Notes: generated from the letters alone by a model not told the origin. A DNA stretch of 64,000 nt from Aneurinibacillus thermoaerophilus (GCF_900099925.1 NZ_FNDE01000001.1:172831-236830), one strand, 5' to 3'. Positions 56,698-64,000 are shown, counted from the first letter of the stretch. Program-made: numbers and translations.

Positions 56698-57924
56698 ATG
56701 AGAATAATTGTCCAGAAATTCGGGGGTTCGTCTTTGACGACCGCCGAAAAAAGAGAGCGTGCGATTTACCACATTCTTAAAGCGCTGGAAACAGGGTACA
56801 GAGTATGCGTCGTTGTATCTGCTATGGGGCGAAAAGGCGATCCGTACGCGACCGATACTTTACTTGATTTGATTAAAGAAAATGGGAACACTCTCGGTAA
56901 GCGGGAGCTTGATATGCTGATGGCGTGCGGCGAGGTCATTTCGGCCGCGACGATGGCCAGTATGCTAAACGCCAAGGGGCTTGATACGATTGTACTTACA
57001 GGCGGCCAGGCCGGCATTTTGACAAATGATGACTATACAAATGCCCAGATCTTAACGATTAATCCGCAGCGCATTCAGCGTGAACTGGAACAGGGCAAAG
57101 TGGTTATCGTAACCGGCTTTCAAGGCCGGACGACCGAATGGGATACAACAACGCTTGGTCGCGGTGGCAGCGATACGTCAGCTACAGCGCTGGGTGTCGC
57201 CTTGAAAGCGGAGATGGTCGATATTTTTACAGACGTGAACGGTATTATGACGGCGGACCCGCGGATTGTAGAGGAAGCTCGCTCGCTGTCTACCATTACG
57301 TACACGGAAATTTGCAACATGGCGTACCAAGGAGCAAAAGTGCTTCACCCGCGCGCGGTGGAAATCGCGATGCAGACAAATACGCCGATTCGTGTTCGTT
57401 CGACGTTTTCAGATGACGAGGGCACGCTTGTGACAAGTGTGGCGGAAGTCAATCGTTTGGCAGGTGAAATGAACGATCGGCTGATCACAGGTATTGCGCA
57501 TGTACCTAACGTAACACAGATTAAAGTGATGGCCAGAGAGGGCGAATATGATCTGCAAATGCGGGTATTTAAAGCGATGGCTGAGAATGGGATTAGCGTC
57601 GACTTCATTAACGTCAATCCGCGTGGCGTCGCTTATACGGTACGCGATGAAGTAGTAGAGAAAGCGGTTGGTATTTTACAGGAGATGGGGTATGAACCAC
57701 TTTTGACTCGCCATTGCGCGAAAGTATCTGTCATCGGTGCCGGAATGGCTGGCGTTCCCGGTGTTATGGCGCGCATCGTTGAAGCGCTGACGAAAGAAGA
57801 CATCCAGATTCTGCAGTCTGCCGATTCCCATACCACGATCTGGGTGCTTGTCCGCGAAGTGGATATGGTGCGTGCGGTGCGTGCGTTGCACAAAGCGTTT
57901 GACCTTGATAAGGTACAATTTTGA
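56698..57924 (+). CDS. dapG: Aspartokinase I (DapG type)
   Basis: A 408-residue aspartate kinase, first step of the DAP branch. The KFGGSSLTTAEKRERA loop and GGSDTSATALGVAL motif are typical, followed by two ACT domains (DLQMRVFKAMAENGISVDFI; VSVIGAGMAGVPGVMARIVE). In Bacillus the dapG enzyme is feedback-inhibited by DAP; here this is inference. Start ATG follows GAGCAATGAGAGC without a strong site, and may be coupled to asd seven bases before. Confidence 0.95.
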   Translation: MRIIVQKFGGSSLTTAEKRERAIYHILKALETGYRVCVVVSAMGRKGDPYATDTLLDLIKENGNTLGKRELDMLMACGEVISAATMASMLNAKGLDTIVLTGGQAGILTNDDYTNAQILTINPQRIQRELEQGKVVIVTGFQGRTTEWDTTTLGRGGSDTSATALGVALKAEMVDIFTDVNGIMTADPRIVEEARSLSTITYTEICNMAYQGAKVLHPRAVEIAMQTNTPIRVRSTFSDDEGTLVTSVAEVNRLAGEMNDRLITGIAHVPNVTQIKVMAREGEYDLQMRVFKAMAENGISVDFINVNPRGVAYTVRDEVVEKAVGILQEMGYEPLLTRHCAKVSVIGAGMAGVPGVMARIVEALTKEDIQILQSADSHTTIWVLVREVDMVRAVRALHKAFDLDKVQF

Positions 57925-57935
57925 GGAGGATAACT

Positions 57936-58805
57936 GTGATTGATTTAGGACGATTAGTAACGGCAATGGTCACCCCGTTCGATGCACAGTTGAATGTGGA
58001 CAAAAAGAAAGCCGAAGAATTGGTTGAGCATTTAATCGCCAACGGTTCGACGGCCCTTGTGGTGGGGGGGACGACCGGTGAGTCACCGACGCTTACAGGT
58101 CAGGAAAAAGTCGATTTGTATCGCCATGTAGTGGAAATTGTAGGCGGACGAATTCCGGTGATTGCGGGCACAGGCAGCAACAATACAGCGGCTTCGATCG
58201 AGTTAACGCAAAAAGCGGTGGAGTGCGGCGTGGACGGTATTATGCTGGTTGTGCCGTATTACAACAAACCGTCTCAGGAAGGGCTTTATCAGCATTTTAA
58301 AACCATTGCACAAACGACAAAGCTTCCTGTTATGCTATACAACATTCCGGGTCGCTCCGTTATTAACATGAAAGCGGAGACGACGATTCGTCTCGCGAAC
58401 GATGTGGAAAATATCATCGCGATTAAAGAAGCGAGCGATGATTTAAGCCAGATGGCTGAAATTATTGAACGCACAGCAGATGATTTTGTGCTGTACACAG
58501 GCGACGACAAAATGACGCTGCCATGCATGTCCATCGGTGGCAAAGGCGTGGTAAGCGTTGCGAGCCATGTCATCGGCAAGGAAATGGCTGAGATGATTGA
58601 AGCGTTTGTGGACGGCGATATTGTGAAAGCAAGCCAATTGCACCGACAGCTGCTTCCGATATTCGAAGGTCTGTTTATTGCAGCCAACCCGACTCCGGTA
58701 AAAGCGGCACTCGCTCTTAAAGGCATTGACGTCGGCGGGGTACGTCTACCACTCGTCGAACTTACCGAAGAAGAGAGAGACTATGTGAAAGGTCTATTTA
58801 AATAA
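57936..58805 (+). CDS. dapA: 4-Hydroxy-tetrahydrodipicolinate synthase
   Basis: A 289-residue class I aldolase condensing pyruvate with aspartate semialdehyde. The Schiff-base Lys is in IIAIKEASDD (near residue 164), with Tyr in LYNIPGRSV and the TGESPTLT loop. The start is GTG at 57936 behind GAGGAGG. Its product feeds both DAP and, through DpaAB, dipicolinate. Confidence 0.97.
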   Translation: MIDLGRLVTAMVTPFDAQLNVDKKKAEELVEHLIANGSTALVVGGTTGESPTLTGQEKVDLYRHVVEIVGGRIPVIAGTGSNNTAASIELTQKAVECGVDGIMLVVPYYNKPSQEGLYQHFKTIAQTTKLPVMLYNIPGRSVINMKAETTIRLANDVENIIAIKEASDDLSQMAEIIERTADDFVLYTGDDKMTLPCMSIGGKGVVSVASHVIGKEMAEMIEAFVDGDIVKASQLHRQLLPIFEGLFIAANPTPVKAALALKGIDVGGVRLPLVELTEEERDYVKGLFK

Positions 58806-58812
58806 TAATGTA

Positions 58813-58859
58813 GAAAAAAGGAGCAGGAGAGTATGAAACGTCTTCCTGCTCTTTTTTTG
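58813..58859 (+). terminator. Terminator after dapA
   Basis: GAGCAGGA (58821-58828) pairs perfectly with TCCTGCTC (58844-58851), extended by A/T flanks, and a T-run follows. It closes the asd-dapG-dapA set. Confidence 0.9.
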
Positions 58860-58907
58860 TTTTACATATTTAGCATGCTAGGCGTACATAGTAACAGATG
58901 ATAGCAC

Positions 58908-58937
58908 TTGTTTTTTCTCTGACGCATCATGTATAAT
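58908..58937 (+). promoter_or_regulatory. Sigma-A type promoter for the RNase J gene
   Basis: TTGTTT (58908-58913), 18-base spacer, TATAAT (58932-58937). The following leader carries TGAATATTT twice (near 58967 and 59000). Confidence 0.6.
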
Positions 58938-59021
58938 ATTAACAAGTGACTGGTTCGGTTTTTTTATGAATATTTTGTTTGTTGAGCTGTAACTACAACT
59001 GAATATTTAGGAGGAATGAAT

Positions 59022-60686
59022 TTGTCGAAACTTAACCAAAAAGCTTTGTCAATCTTCGCTTTGGGCGGCGTGGGCGAGATTGGCAAAAACATGTATGTAG
59101 TCCAGTACGCGGATGACATCGTGGTAATCGATGCTGGTCTTAAGTTCCCCGAAGAAGAAATGCTTGGTATCGATATCGTTATCCCGGACATTACGTACCT
59201 GCAGGAGAACAGGGAAAAGGTACGCGGCATTCTGATTACGCACGGGCACGAAGACCATATTGGGGCGCTCTCGTATGTGTTGCGTCATATTAATGTGCCG
59301 GTGTACGCCACGAAACTGACGCTCGGACTGATCGAAGTGAAGCTGAAAGAAGCGGGTCTTCTTGGAAGCGCTAAGCTGCATCTTATCGACAACAGATCGG
59401 AAGTTAAGCTTGGTTGCTTCACGGCAACGTTTTTCAAGACGAACCACAGCATTCCCGATTCCGTAGGTATTTGCCTCGATACACCGGAAGGCTACGTGGT
59501 ACATACCGGAGATTTCAAATTCGATCATACGCCGGTTAATAACCAAGTGGCTGATCTGGCAAAAATGGCGCAAATCGGGGAACGAGGCGTCCTTGCTTTG
59601 TTGTCGGACAGCACGAATGCAGAACGCCCTGGCTTTACTGGTTCAGAGCGGGAAGTCGGTGAGGCGATTAAAGAGCAGTTCCACAAGTGTAAGGGTCGAA
59701 TCGTTGTCGCTACGTTCGCTTCTAATATCCACCGCATTCAGCAGGTTATTGATGCAGCCGCATTATATGACCGGAAAGTAACGGTTATCGGACGCTCTAT
59801 GGTGAACGTTGTAAATATTGCGATGGATCTCGGTTATTTGAGTGTTCCGGAGGGCATGTTGGTAGAGCCGGAAGAAATCAATAAACTCCCGGCGGAAAAG
59901 GTAGTTATTCTTTCCACGGGCAGTCAGGGAGAGCCGATGTCGGCGTTGACCCGCATGGCGCGTTCGGCGCACCGTAAAGCTGATATTTTGCCAGGGGATA
60001 CTGTGCTGATTGCTGCGACGCCGATTCCGGGGAACGAGAAATACGTGGCGCGTACGGTTGATCAGTTGTACCGGATCGGGGCGGATGTGATATATGGCAA
60101 TCATATTCATGTATCCGGACACGGCAGTGCGGAAGAATTGAAGCTGATGCTGAATTTAATGAAACCGAAGTATTTCATTCCTATTCACGGGGAATTTAGA
60201 ATGCTGCGCCAACACGCCATTTTGGCCGAGCAATGCGGCGTTCGGCCAGAGAACATTTTCTTGCTTGACAACGGGGATACCGTTGAGATTAGCGGAGGCA
60301 AGGCCCGCTATGGTCCGAAAGTCCAAGCCGGTATCGTACTCATCGACGGACTTGGCGTCGGTGACGTTGGAAACATTGTTTTGCGTGACCGGAAGCTTTT
60401 ATCGCAAGATGGTATTTTAGTTGTTGTAGTTACATTGAGCAAACAAAACGGAACGATTCTTTCGGGTCCGGACATTATTTCCCGCGGGTTTGTGTACGTC
60501 CGCGAATCGGAAGCTTTGCTTGAAGAAGCAAATCGAATTGTAAGCCAGACGCTGAACCGTTGTATGGAAGAAAATGTAAACGAATGGTCATCGCTGAAAA
60601 CGAATGTACGCGACTCTCTTGGACGTTACTTGTATGAGCAGACGCGCCGCCGCCCGATGATTCTGCCGATCATTATGGAAGTGTAA
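59022..60686 (+). CDS. rnjB: Ribonuclease J
   Basis: A 554-residue metallo-beta-lactamase/beta-CASP ribonuclease. The zinc motif HGHEDH lies near residue 73 and later His/Asp motifs are present (DSVGICLDTPEGYVVHTGDF; GNHIHVSGHGS). RNase J acts as a 5'-3' exo- and endoribonuclease in mRNA turnover. Position after dapA matches B. subtilis rnjB (ymfA). AGGAGG abuts an ATG at 59016, but a TTG at 59022 is at the right distance and is preferred. Confidence 0.92.
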   Translation: MSKLNQKALSIFALGGVGEIGKNMYVVQYADDIVVIDAGLKFPEEEMLGIDIVIPDITYLQENREKVRGILITHGHEDHIGALSYVLRHINVPVYATKLTLGLIEVKLKEAGLLGSAKLHLIDNRSEVKLGCFTATFFKTNHSIPDSVGICLDTPEGYVVHTGDFKFDHTPVNNQVADLAKMAQIGERGVLALLSDSTNAERPGFTGSEREVGEAIKEQFHKCKGRIVVATFASNIHRIQQVIDAAALYDRKVTVIGRSMVNVVNIAMDLGYLSVPEGMLVEPEEINKLPAEKVVILSTGSQGEPMSALTRMARSAHRKADILPGDTVLIAATPIPGNEKYVARTVDQLYRIGADVIYGNHIHVSGHGSAEELKLMLNLMKPKYFIPIHGEFRMLRQHAILAEQCGVRPENIFLLDNGDTVEISGGKARYGPKVQAGIVLIDGLGVGDVGNIVLRDRKLLSQDGILVVVVTLSKQNGTILSGPDIISRGFVYVRESEALLEEANRIVSQTLNRCMEENVNEWSSLKTNVRDSLGRYLYEQTRRRPMILPIIMEV

Positions 60687-60704
60687 TTGAATAGCGAAAA
60701 GCAT

Positions 60705-60748
60705 GAGCCGAGACCCCAGTAATATCAAGGGTTTTCGGCTCTTTTTTA
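60705..60748 (+). terminator. Terminator after the RNase J gene
   Basis: GAGCCGA (60705-60711) pairs with TCGGCTC (60735-60741), with ACCC/GGGT inner pairs, then a T-run. It marks the end of the conserved gene block. Confidence 0.9.
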
Positions 60749-60793
60749 TTCTGAAAAATTACGTTTGATAACATTTTGCTAACTTTTATCATA

Positions 60794-60883
60794 CTAAAGC
60801 GTTTTTATCCTTGTTTTTTTAAGAGAATTTTTCATGGCAACATCAAAGTTTTGGGCCAGATTTTTTTGCATTGGTGTGCTCAT
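60794..60883 (-). CDS. Possible 29-residue small protein
   Basis: A 29-codon frame on the minus strand, starting at 60883. It has a good ribosome site (GAGGTGA, 60890-60896 on the plus coordinates) and an ATG about 6 bases later. The peptide begins MSTPMQKNLAQNFDVAMK and ends with basic KKTRIKTL. No known match comes to mind. The site and spacing are the only support; expression is not shown. Confidence 0.4.
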   Translation of the reverse strand: MSTPMQKNLAQNFDVAMKNSLKKTRIKTL

Positions 60884-61234
60884 TGTTTTCACCTCGCTTT
60901 TCTTTAGTTTATCATGAGGCATAATGAGGAATCATCTCTTTACGTTTCGTTGCAAGGGAAGATTTTGTACAAGTGGCTCCAATGGGGAAACCAAGGAGTG
61001 GGGATGCTTATTGGCAGAAGATATGTTTTAAGTATGTCATCGACATACAATAATATTCTTTACTAAAAGTATCTTGAGAACAGAAAACACAGTTCAAATT
61101 TCGAACGGTAAGCGCATACTCTTAATTGCCAAACGGTACATTTTCTGATTGCCATCAACAGTTAGATGCCCTGGATCATACTGTATAATCAACACTCTTG
61201 GTTCATTCTTTTTTTCACAATTTTACACAATTGC
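60884..61234. other. Gene-poor stretch in the accessory tail
   Basis: No substantial gene is seen in this 350-base stretch. A minus-strand frame of 33 codons (61195 down to 61094) reads QYDPGHLTVDGNQK and may be a gene remnant. Otherwise the DNA is AT-rich and without clear hairpins. Confidence 0.4.
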
Positions 61235-61266
61235 TTGACAGTCTTCCCACATTGATTGGTTATATT
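61235..61266 (+). promoter_or_regulatory. Possible promoter for the small secreted protein
   Basis: A perfect TTGACA (61235-61240) is followed by TATATT (61261-61266) at 20 bases, or TTATAT at 19. The spacing is longer than ideal, but no other candidate is near. Confidence 0.5.
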
Positions 61267-61315
61267 ATGTATGTAAGCAAGATAAAAACAAAAGCAGATA
61301 GGAGGACATGAACCA

Positions 61316-61546
61316 ATGAAAATGAAAAAGAAAGTAGCTGCGACAACATTAGGTGCTGTATTCGCACTTGCATCATTCAGCTCTGTTTTTGCTGCAGAGA
61401 CAACGACACAAACAACTCATCCTTCAAAAGATTTCCGTTTTGCACATCATCAAAAAGTAAACCTTGAAGAGCTGGCAAAACAAAAAGGCGTTACGGTGGA
61501 TGAGCTAAAAGCGCAATTCCAAAAACATCATCAGGGAAAAAGTTGA
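61316..61546 (+). CDS. Small secreted His-containing protein
   Basis: A 76-residue protein with a classic signal peptide (MKMKKKVAATTLGAVFALAS then FSSVFA, probable cleavage before AETTT). The mature part is about 50 residues: a Thr-rich start, His pairs (FRFAHHQKV and QKHHQGKS) and a predicted amphipathic helix (LEELAKQKGVTVDELKAQ). I do not recognise it. AGGAGG lies 9 bases before the ATG. It has a possible own promoter and a terminator, so it looks like a single-gene unit. Confidence 0.8.
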   Translation: MKMKKKVAATTLGAVFALASFSSVFAAETTTQTTHPSKDFRFAHHQKVNLEELAKQKGVTVDELKAQFQKHHQGKS

Positions 61547-61563
61547 AAACGTAATGGTTAACG

Positions 61564-61604
61564 AAGAAAGAGACGTGTTGCGCAAATACGCCTCTTTCTT
61601 TATG
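61564..61604 (+). terminator. Terminator after the secreted protein
   Basis: AAGAAAGAG (61564-61572) pairs with CTCTTTCTT (61592-61600), with an inner CGT/ACG pairing (61574-61576 with 61588-61590). The stem is U-rich on its 3' side. Confidence 0.75.
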
Positions 61605-61641
61605 TTCATAATTCCACTACAATCTGTTCATTTATTATTTT

Positions 61642-62112
61642 TCAGGGTTTTCGCTTTTTCTTTCCAAACTCTATCGAAAAATCAATGATTTTAATTTTGT
61701 GCTCTATATCCAATGTTTCGATTACATCTCGAATTTCGCAACTTCCATAGTACACCCAGAAGCGGTAGGGACAGTTGGCATGCAGGATTTTACGAAGAGA
61801 CTTTGTGCGAACGGTGGAATCTATTTCAAACACGGCCAACAATTCTCGATCGGCTAGCGTCCACCAGGCGACATCAATTCTCCCACTTCGATCGTTGGAT
61901 TGTACGTTAGGAATCGGGTGCTCTTTTTCCCCATAGCAGCAGAAATCCGGCGCTAATTCCAGAAGTTTCTTTTGCAGTGCACTATGAAACTCAAGTTTAT
62001 CCACCATCTTTTCTTTCCGGTTCTGGGTCAGTTCGCGCACCACATCATTTGCTAGACGAACAACAATCTCACGCAACTGGTCTGCATCAATCATGAGTGT
62101 GGTTTGCTTCAT
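61642..62112 (-). CDS. Unknown protein with possible PD-(D/E)XK nuclease core
   Basis: A 156-residue protein on the minus strand, convergent with the secreted protein gene. An N-terminal helical part (REIVVRLANDVVRELTQN) is followed by GRIDVAWWTLADRELLAVFE-IDST, then a basic helix (VRTKSLRKIL) and strand (YRFWVYYG). The Asp in RIDV, Glu-Ile-Asp and following Lys pattern resembles restriction-enzyme-like nuclease folds. This is a pattern judgement, not a search. The start at 62112 (MKQTTLM) is behind GGGGATGGGA; an in-frame ATG at 62130 abuts the site. Confidence 0.65.
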   Translation of the reverse strand: MKQTTLMIDADQLREIVVRLANDVVRELTQNRKEKMVDKLEFHSALQKKLLELAPDFCCYGEKEHPIPNVQSNDRSGRIDVAWWTLADRELLAVFEIDSTVRTKSLRKILHANCPYRFWVYYGSCEIRDVIETLDIEHKIKIIDFSIEFGKKKRKP

Positions 62113-62194
62113 GTTCCCATCCCCTTTCAAAAAGATGATGATGTATCATAAAAGCTTACTTTTGATTTCCTTTGTCTATCTTATTTTTCTTTCA

Positions 62195-62228
62195 ATTATA
62201 CTAAACTTCCAGAATTTATAAAGGTCAA
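62195..62228 (-). promoter_or_regulatory. Possible promoter for the minus-strand gene
   Basis: On the minus strand, TTGACC (62228-62223) and TATAAT (62200-62195) are 22 bases apart, longer than usual. The -10 is good; the -35 is uncertain. Confidence 0.35.
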
Positions 62229-62268
62229 GACTAGGAAAATGGATGCAGACAAAGTAAAGTAGTAGTGA

Positions 62269-62604
62269 GGAATATATAATTTTAGCATGAGAAGTACAGT
62301 GGATAGCGAGGGGAAAGAGGTGCCGATTGAAACAGGAATTTGGAGAATTGACAATGGGGTTTTCCGGATAAATACGGTACATATGGAAAATGAGACAAAG
62401 CTTGAGGGGGTGTAGAGGCAGAATAGATATCACGCACATGGCTAATTGATCCAAACGAAATGGTAGTAAGTGCACCAGTACGCAGTAAAGAAGAAAAATG
62501 GAATGGACAAGATTTCTATGTGTCCCTTGGTAATTGAAATGGTAATCAAAATGATGGGAATTATACATTTGAAGTCTATATAATGGGAAGAGATGAATTT
62601 GAAA
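62269..62604 (+). pseudogene. Broken gene of unknown function
   Basis: Two fragments in different frames read like one protein. 62269-62415 gives ETGIWRIDNGVFRINTVHME and ends at a stop. A different frame from 62427 gives LIDPNEMVVSAPVRSKEEKW, NGQDFYVSLGN, a TGA at 62535, then NGNYTFEVYIMGRDEF-like residues. The coherent beta-strand-like pattern argues for real ancestry. At least one frameshift and one stop separate the pieces. The original family is not recognised; an immunoglobulin-like extracellular domain is one guess. Confidence 0.5.
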
Positions 62605-63117
62605 AAGATAATTTTTTTAGTAGTATTAGTTATTACCTCAACTTATCTAATTATCTTTCAATGGCAACTAGCTCCACGACCTGTTTATTTACTAATTACT
62701 AATAGCACCGACCTAAGCAAAGAAAATATAAATGGATTAAAGTTACATGAAAATATTAAAGAGTCAAATTTTATAAAAAAGTATGGAGAGATTCACTATT
62801 TAAATATGAATAGTTCTCATGACTACTTCAGTCTAAAAAATGGTTTAATTATTGCTACTGACAAAGGTAGCCATGAGATTGTCAGAATCATTGTTAACGA
62901 TAATAACACAAAAAAATTAGTGACCCAAAATGGAATTAAGCTAGGAGACTTTTCGGAAAAAGTTGTTAAATTATATGGTAAAAACAACTATAAGAGGCGA
63001 GAACAAGGAGCTGAAATTTTAGGATACATTGATAAAAAGAATCAAATAACGCTCGAATTTTGGTGTGAAGAAAATAAAATTCAAATGATTCGACTAGATA
63101 TTACATCAATGAATTAG
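62593..63117 (+). CDS. AT-rich membrane-anchored protein of unknown function
   Basis: A 174-residue protein with an N-terminal membrane anchor (IIFLVVLVITSTYLIIFQW) and an extracellular domain. Two similar segments occur: GLKLHENIKESNFIKKYG (about 48-65) and GIKLGDFSEKVVKLYG (about 115-130). The G-x-K-L ... YG pattern recalls small repeated domains of lipoprotein-like proteins. The codons are much more AT-rich than the genes before, suggesting acquisition. The ribosome site (GGGAAGAG) is weak. Function unknown. Confidence 0.65.
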   Translation: MNLKKIIFLVVLVITSTYLIIFQWQLAPRPVYLLITNSTDLSKENINGLKLHENIKESNFIKKYGEIHYLNMNSSHDYFSLKNGLIIATDKGSHEIVRIIVNDNNTKKLVTQNGIKLGDFSEKVVKLYGKNNYKRREQGAEILGYIDKKNQITLEFWCEENKIQMIRLDITSMN

Positions 63118-63186
63118 CACATGAGTGTGTCCTACTATATAAATCACACTTGATATCCCACCATACACATGACGAAGCTTCAAGTA

Positions 63187-63324
63187 CTATGTATATGGAA
63201 GGCTGAATAAAAACGCAGAGTATGGTACATTATTCTTGGCAGCTTGTTCTGCTGCTTCCGACCACACATCGCATATGGTCGGTACATTTAATCTTTGACA
63301 GTACTTTTCGATTTTCTCCATCAT
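63187..63324 (-). pseudogene. IS21 family istB remnant (N-terminal part)
   Basis: A minus-strand frame of 45 residues reads MEKIEKYCQRLNVPTICDVW, then SEAAEQAAKNNVPYSAFLF, the characteristic start of IstB helper ATPases of IS21 elements. It stops soon after; the AAA+ domain is missing. Its ATG overlaps the preceding istA fragment's stop by 4 bases, as in complete IS21 elements. Confidence 0.7.
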
Positions 63325-63434
63325 GACGTCTCACCTTCGGTGAGCTCGTCATATTCAGAAAGCGAACGAGTATGTACCTCAAAATGAGAAGCGGATTGAG
63401 AGCGGCCAACTCTAATGACCTGTTTCTCATTCTT
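63321..63434 (-). pseudogene. IS21 family istA remnant (C-terminal end)
   Basis: A short minus-strand frame (IRVGRSQSASHFEVHTRSLS, then EYDELTEGETS) ends exactly at the istB start, so it should be the tail of istA. The body of istA is gone; the deletion joins it to the N-terminal fragment near 63430. Confidence 0.6.
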
Positions 63435-63589
63435 TTATCATGCGTTTATGCAAGTAGTTTTTATAACGGTCTAGTTTACTTCCTCGGCTCGTTCGTTTCT
63501 TTTTCAAAGGCGGAGAGTTTTCCCCAAGATACTTAACGAACTGTTTTTCGATCAATCCCCAACTGCCGGGCAATGTCAGAGATAGACAT
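63427..63589 (-). pseudogene. IS21 family istA remnant (N-terminal HTH)
   Basis: On the minus strand MSISDIARQLGIDRKTVR is the helix-turn-helix of an IstA transposase. One extra T near 63534 shifts the frame; KYLGENSPPLKKKRTSRGSK, then LDRYKNYLHKRM continue the protein in the next frame. The N-terminal start is also lost behind a stop. Confidence 0.72.
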
Positions 63590-63690
63590 TTCTTGATGTT
63601 AGACTATATAGCTACCGATTAAGGGTTTAACAAACGGTTATTTGGCAATACTGGCTCCTATTATCACAATGATAAGGAGCGGATTATGTT

Positions 63691-64000
63691 ATGAAAAAAT
63701 CACTGATTACAAACACCCACGGATTTACGAGTGAAGCGTTACGAAAGGAAGAGCGTGCGATTTCTGATGCCTTTTTTCGGCAGCGTGTGACGGCTGTTCG
63801 GCTGATTCTTGAAGGTTTTTCTACGGTAAAAGCTGCAAGAAGTACTGGGCATTTGTCGCCAGTCTGTCTCTACGTATGTCAAGATGTTTAATCGAGGTGG
63901 GATAGCTGAACTTCTTCAGCGTAATTTCCCTCCGGGAAAACAACCGTATCTTTCACCAGAAGAACAAATGGAGGTGAAAAAAGTGATATTGGAAAGCACA
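63691..64000 (+). pseudogene. IS630-like transposase, frameshifted, 3' end outside window
   Basis: The frame from ATG 63691 reads TNTHGFTSEALRKEERAISD, then RVTAVRLILEGFSTVKAA, an HTH like those of IS630-type transposases. It then shifts: from 63842 a new frame continues VLGICRQSVSTYVKMFNRGG, then IAELLQRNFPPGKQPYLSPE, to the window end. One extra base near 63840 explains this. AAGGAG (63674-63679) is the ribosome site. A programmed frameshift is possible but no slippery run is seen. Confidence 0.7.

Overview
The window is a low-to-middling GC Gram-positive chromosome, almost entirely genes on the + strand. Gene order matches the fla/che - rpsB - polC - nusA/infB - pnp - spoVF/dap block of Bacillales. 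FliY, CheC, CheD, a sigD-type sigma factor, PolC, RNase J, DpaA/DpaB (spore dipicolinate synthase) and a YlxY-type spore deacetylase all indicate an endospore-forming, motile Firmicute. DUF342 (FapA-like) next to sigD and dut inserted after the M16 protease gene suggest the Brevibacillus/Aneurinibacillus/Paenibacillaceae side rather than Bacillus itself. That placement is inference from gene order and protein style, not from a search.

Layout: (1) 1-26298, the distal part of the fla/che operon: fliH (cut by the window edge), fliI, fliJ, a MotE-like gene, fliK, flgD, a TIGR02530-type gene, flgE, flbD/swrD, fliL, fliM, fliY, cheY, fliO, fliP, fliQ, fliR, flhB, flhA, flhF, flhG, cheB, cheA, cheW, cheC, cheD, an unknown membrane protein, sigD, fapA, an unknown charged protein and a SwrB-like protein. 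(2) 26344-39951, translation, lipid, isoprenoid and replication genes: rpsB, tsf, pyrH, frr, uppS, cdsA, dxr, rseP, proS, polC. (3) 39995-50690, the rimP-nusA-rnpM-ylxQ-infB-rbfA-nrnA-truB-ribF operon with its own promoter and a leader terminator, then rpsO and pnp. (4) 50803-60748, spore and diaminopimelate genes: ylxY, mlpA, dut, ymxH, dpaA, dpaB, asd, dapG, dapA, then the RNase J gene. (5) 60749-64000, an accessory tail. The expected continuation (ylzJ, tepA, spoIIIE/ftsK) is missing. In its place are small ORFs, a secreted His-containing peptide, a minus-strand protein with a possible PD-(D/E)XK nuclease core, a broken gene, an AT-rich membrane-anchored protein, a decayed IS21 element (istA and istB fragments) and the frameshifted start of an IS630-like transposase.

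How it works together: region 1 builds the flagellar export gate, hook and switch and supplies the chemotaxis phosphorelay and the late flagellar sigma factor. Regions 2 and 3 are housekeeping gene-expression machinery. In region 4 asd, dapG and dapA make dihydrodipicolinate, and DpaAB converts it to the spore solute dipicolinate. Most genes are tightly packed, often with ATGA overlaps. Intrinsic terminators follow rpsB, tsf, frr, rpsO, pnp, dut, dapA and rnjB, and one lies inside the flagellar operon between flgE and flbD.

The most interesting leads are the flgE-flanking RNA hairpins, the leader terminator of the nusA operon, a GCAGGAATTT-type intergenic motif before pyrH, the unknown genes around sigD, and the accessory tail with its orphan nuclease-like gene and nested transposon remains. 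No clearly new multi-gene system is evident. No tRNA, rRNA or CRISPR array was seen.
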